A stretch of 36,130 nt of DNA from Bacillota bacterium (GTDB lineage: Bacteria > Bacillota > Clostridia > Clostridiales > Clostridiaceae). The notes under the pieces were generated by a model. It was not told the DNA's origin. It did not search any database and saw nothing but the letters and a program-made list of their open reading frames with translations. The translations under genes were made by a program, and so were the position numbers. Below are positions 35,601 through 36,130 of the stretch, piece after piece (the first letter of the stretch is position 1; each line of letters opens with the position of its first letter). The DNA lies in contig JAEXZL010000026.1 in assembly GCA_023451395.1 (NCBI GenBank), positions 1 to 36,130 of the forward strand. Reading direction: 5' to 3'.

Positions 35601-36130
35601 ATCCATAACGCCCATAAAGAAGATAATAAAGGAAACGGAAGTTGTAACAAGAGCTAAGGGGATAGTGCTCACAGGCCTATCAAAGATGGATGAAGGCTTC
35701 AGTAAAATAAATAAAAAACTTGGAGAAAATGTATCTAAGCTTATAAATAATATAAATATACCAACAAAAAACAACTTAGCCTTTGCAGGAGCAGGAAGCA
35801 CTAGCAGCTATAAGTTTGATGTAATATACAATAATGCAGATGATGCAATTGAAAATAGTATCAGCAGAATTAGCGGAAGCAATAAGATAGATAATCCAAT
35901 TAAGGGAATAGAAAATAAGATTAATACATCTAGAAAGGGGATTAGTGAGGGGGTAGGAGAAGCTACTGTACCTAAAAGACCAGGTGGGTATGTGAAAAAT
36001 GATGTAGATATGTATGAAAACTTGAGTCCTCAAGTAAATAGAGCTCCAGGAAACAAAAATATTGCTGCGGACAATAGGGTTCAGGCTCATCATCCAATAC
36101 AAAATGAATGGGCTGAGCGTAATATACCTG
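26662..36130 (+). CDS. Giant secreted RHS/YD-repeat polymorphic toxin, 3'-truncated by window
   Basis: The frame is open from ATG 26662 (behind AAAGGTAGG) to the window end, 3156 codons, with no stop. Modules in order: a signal peptide (KKHHKK, a hydrophobic core, then VLAA, about 1-29); an FN3-like domain (95-176); a ChW-like module (216-316) with VKNTGWQSWTYDG and IGKEIQAIEVKVV; a right-handed beta-helix of short Asn/Ile-rich repeats (367-893) ending in NYWGSPYGP; an RHS entry domain (about 967-1060); many YD repeats (YDxxGN, YDxLNR patterns); and the RHS core YAGYQYDGETGNYYLISRM, ARFLQEDTYRG, LNLYTYVHNNP, DDPNGH (2866-2871). RHS cages enclose and release a C-terminal toxin, used in contact-dependent antagonism. 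The tail is described separately. No immunity gene is visible in the window. Confidence 0.92.
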   Translation, partial: MKKHHKKIISLMLVIILVLTHSYEVLAATNIVNNIDNILENKLSKINLGAFINYDLLVNKGDKSNNVVNENINKKILEYDDKSEKIHKANNKEINLIAPVITMVKTVNRNTNIITWNGFDDSIYEIEVDGKIINVSSNRAYIHRNMDLNIEHTYRVRAKNSFGISPWGELVKKKVDYALGEKENEALKSSTKKVDDNISSKNSPETLSEINEYNEAYLTTSVHIIGRGWLETEYDEVLGDVEDVVDQVKIRLNNVPTGRRIKYRSYVKNTGWQSWTYDGNITGIIGKEIQAIEVKVVELNSDNVEVQAEGYSIQYVLYCADFSNVDTISKDGETSGIIGKTASAFWAQLINSREFIKEVIKENTKWTTSGSPYVIKGDLIINQGVKLEIDPGVKVVFEKYSSRTNGIEINGNLAINGTVNSPVNFTYSENGNAISPDNFTYKGLYVTQTGSLTANYLNMEYKGEAITSLTNRGQAIIKNSIINSVVTSTPQYNTGILLRSELSTSIENTTINNYLTGVNVQQNNGTFTFKSNKVNNSNVGMVLSNHLMSNTGQININNNELTNNDEGIVISEKNSKVLAINISNNNIKQSKYSGIKIYADDLSNIKINSNIISGTDSNRKYTGGGPLYLEINGLNTDAGSSINNINPKDESMKNTFSGNKFDGLMMSGSLSSNIKLPKGTSNYIIDGYLTIPKDKQMEIEAGTNINIRGYIMVDGKVIAEGSSTLPITFTSISDSINGVTHTTASGYDINRDNNYEAIYISETGDFRGVNVKARKGGRDYEEGASYFPSNFKSWGNLNLINSEVGDSLTNGIFSIGNLSVINSKVYNCLEDGISSRGTLNLINSTLSANSTGLLSYSDKESTIVSNTFSGNKAYGLYNLSAKNVDAKYNYWGSPYGPSYYDNIGRLIKNGDLVSDNIIYVPYLANEYKSNLGDEFNEYINGLEYNVQKQFGVEGTNSSTGNFSKSHEDMLSSFAGLDINLGKTYNSLNSSVDIFGKGWRFSFQGDLTEHTNEEGVKSKIVKLPDGSLQSFKENSDGSFIANDSRNILIKNADGSFTLRTKDHLEYTFTNNKLSRIKDKNQNTISMGFDNQGKLYTISDASGRVFTFNYTDSLVNSISETFNGVSGRSIQYSYLNNLLISSTDSAGKVINYEYSGNDQLSKIKDKEGNILESIDYYEDGENKGKVKEHKDIYGNIQKYNYDNVNNRTLITDSNNKITEQWYDNERFITFTVYPDRTVSFTEYYIEDGSNKYGESKKETTRTGATIEYERDSKGNIIKKINNDNSHKAYVYDDHNNLIKEADENGHLTFYIYDNNKINIIKKVQPLDGISDYVTGVDEGKYAVTQYIYYSEQERVNLGYKVKGLLKQTIDPEGSSITYTYDSNGNILTTINEEGKTTSFEYDSLGYKKKETSSKQYNTHYQYDSNGNLQRTVLHGGETSRIVYDSYGRVVKEISADLYNPGFDNLSNYSYSGDHGTRYAYYPNGKLQWMKDAENNLTAYTYDLYGNIKSETKPDGAVYIYEYDDMNRLITIYFKESTNSAQVPIEQKSYIKISEGVIQTIKKQFINDNESYLTYTTTDYANRIIEEKNADGSKKTFNFNPNGTINNEVDYNGNATYYEYDGINRLINLWKPLENINGIKKYTVYSYAYDKKGNKVTEKVGKNTIEKGTEPEEFITVNYTYYKNGNIKSQKDSSGRIKEYYYDNDGYLSSEHKYLEEGKKTITDYENSYLGKPISKTEYIEAKDIYGNNKSNNEGQALITRFTYDKNGNLASTTTPSIDTEDNFTHNSITTAYTYDHLNREVSVSTPGKDEFGNDTTIIETCVYNWMGNKVQIIDPLNRVTEYLFDKRGFLNKVIDSNGGITAYYYDRMGRLIAEVSPKNFDSNKALSQMERTEYTYDINNRVKTKISKYNDKKFNVTNNIWNDTWVEVVSKAYKYDGNGNLVKELNALGYESGSGTTVDEKINNGYGTEYLYNLANKVVQILEPESKTQNFQYSNKFAYDPLNRKISETNGIGVSTLYEYDDADNLISIKIKENSNSEEQIVQVKVYDLLGRVIRITDGNGNKTIYEYNSFNKIRKVVYPGDETIASNSVIYQYDVLGRLMKEIEADGTNTIYSYDNQDRVLIKRIYEDGKEEGTITATYKYDKAGNKRFESDGNGNIKEITYDELNRPKTSSYTVTDKDGNRKIHTTTSSYDKNGNETSVKDWNNNTFSKSYDGINRVIEKSNPYSVIERLEYNHNGSQSISYDAINNKTQYHYDLNNRLIKTIDGEMNETTQGYNNAGNVEWKADGKNNKTQYEYNVFNKLTKVTNAKNEATQYFYDLNNNLISQIDGKGNITKFEYNAANKLIRRIDHGGKVVDGESLIYKPEKVESYTYYADGTQKTITDRNGKITTYNYNILDLPISKIIGSTTITYTYDKNGNQLSITDKNGTISRVYDELNRVISKNVDNIGETTFKYDIIINRSDMPQASYGEKTVDPKGNITTKIFDKAGRVKYVVDGDVTAAISATYDYNNNGSTKSIMYSTGIVEEYSYYANNTLKSLVNKKNSGEIIESFNYEYDRANNQVKKIDRKGTTSYSYDSLNRLSKVLEPAGKETSYTYDKSGNRESEVVKQNENLISSTIYSYNEQNRLLNTISTKGLIVDTVRYFYDNNGNLTYKDKSSTKPFTSQNEVLFSSVAGETENDISKDVVFNEYDELNRLVTTRVGGKTYSYEYNGEGLRISKTIDGDSTKYLYEEDKIILELDAAGNEKARNIYGTNILLRKAPSGEKYNYLFNGHGDVTALTDNGAQVQATYYYDAFGVLSESTGDIDNPIRYAGYQYDGETGNYYLISRMYDPTIARFLQEDTYRGDINDPLSLNLYTYVHNNPITYDDPNGHWIHIAIGAAIGAAIGVGINAISDYMDDKTFNNGWKSYLGSAVEGAVVGAITATTGNPSLLTIVAKETIGGFVGSSIKQYITKGKVSIKQSSKDALFSGLMGVGGSYLSKSITPIKKIIKETEVVTRAKGIVLTGLSKMDEGFSKINKKLGENVSKLINNINIPTKNNLAFAGAGSTSSYKFDVIYNNADDAIENSISRISGSNKIDNPIKGIENKINTSRKGISEGVGEATVPKRPGGYVKNDVDMYENLSPQVNRAPGNKNIAADNRVQAHHPIQNEWAERNIP
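35272..36130 (+). other. Variable C-terminal toxin tail of the RHS protein (incomplete)
   Basis: Residues 2871 to the window edge, after the DPNG boundary. First comes a Gly/Ala-rich hydrophobic zone (IAIGAAIGAAIGVGINA, then GSAVEGAVVGAITATTG, to about 2955), as found in pre-toxin regions that may help membrane passage. Then follow a charged helical linker and a segment ending NRVQAHHPIQNEWAERNIP, with tandem histidines H3143-H3144. QAHH followed by a proline/isoleucine-rich stretch resembles AHH-class HNH/Endo VII nuclease toxins. The rest of the catalytic site lies beyond the window, so the nuclease call is tentative. Confidence 0.6.

Noticed and set aside
28200..35801. Minus-strand frames inside the RHS gene
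   Set aside because: They are shadows of the RHS coding frame, lack ribosome binding sites and have low-complexity products.
1..36130. tRNA, rRNA, transposase or integrase genes
   Set aside because: None seen on either strand; the tRNA-like motifs at about 14 kb belong to the T-box leader.

Overview
The window is a low-GC Gram-positive chromosome segment, most likely from Clostridium in the strict sense or a close relative. The basis is the gene order (uvrBA, an FHA/SEDS/PBP set, uvrC, murB, then rapZ-yvcK-whiA), strong GGAGG-type ribosome binding sites, a T-box leader, an archaeal-type aspartyl-tRNA synthetase, and a ChW-like (clostridial hydrophobic W) module in the last gene. I do not name a species.

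Region 1 (1-12.1 kb, nearly all +) is housekeeping. It opens with the 3' part of murQ and its terminator. Next is the SOS-type uvrB-uvrA pair behind a LexA-box match, then a cell-wall set (membrane FHA protein, SEDS glycosyltransferase, class B PBP) that reads into uvrC, and then murB. uvrC has no canonical start codon at its conserved N terminus; an ATA correctly spaced from a good Shine-Dalgarno is the best candidate.

Region 2 (12.1-19.7 kb) holds a class I aminotransferase and a PspC protein on the minus strand. On the plus strand are a T-box-controlled archaeal-type aspS and the conserved rapZ-yvcK-whiA cluster, ending in a beta-phosphoglucomutase-like HAD gene. The T-box specifier loop reads GAC directly followed by AAC (Asp and Asn codons).

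Region 3 (19.7-23.5 kb) is accessory: a lipoprotein-like gene, a two-TM protein of unknown function and a small four-TM protein. It is followed by a decayed second copy of the whiA/pgmB 3' ends, including the same terminator hairpin. The three unknown genes therefore sit between two homologous segments.

Region 4 (23.5-36.1 kb) is a two-gene surface polymorphic-toxin locus. The first gene carries the N-terminal modules typical of WapA (WapA-type N region, DNRLRE domain, FN3-like domains) but no RHS/YD repeats. The second is a giant secreted RHS/YD-repeat protein (at least 3156 codons, running off the window) with FN3-like, ChW-like and beta-helix modules before the RHS cage. Its variable C-terminal tail, after the DPNG motif, ends at the window edge in an AHH-type motif suggesting an HNH/Endo VII-like nuclease toxin. 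The toxin C terminus and any immunity gene lie just beyond the window.
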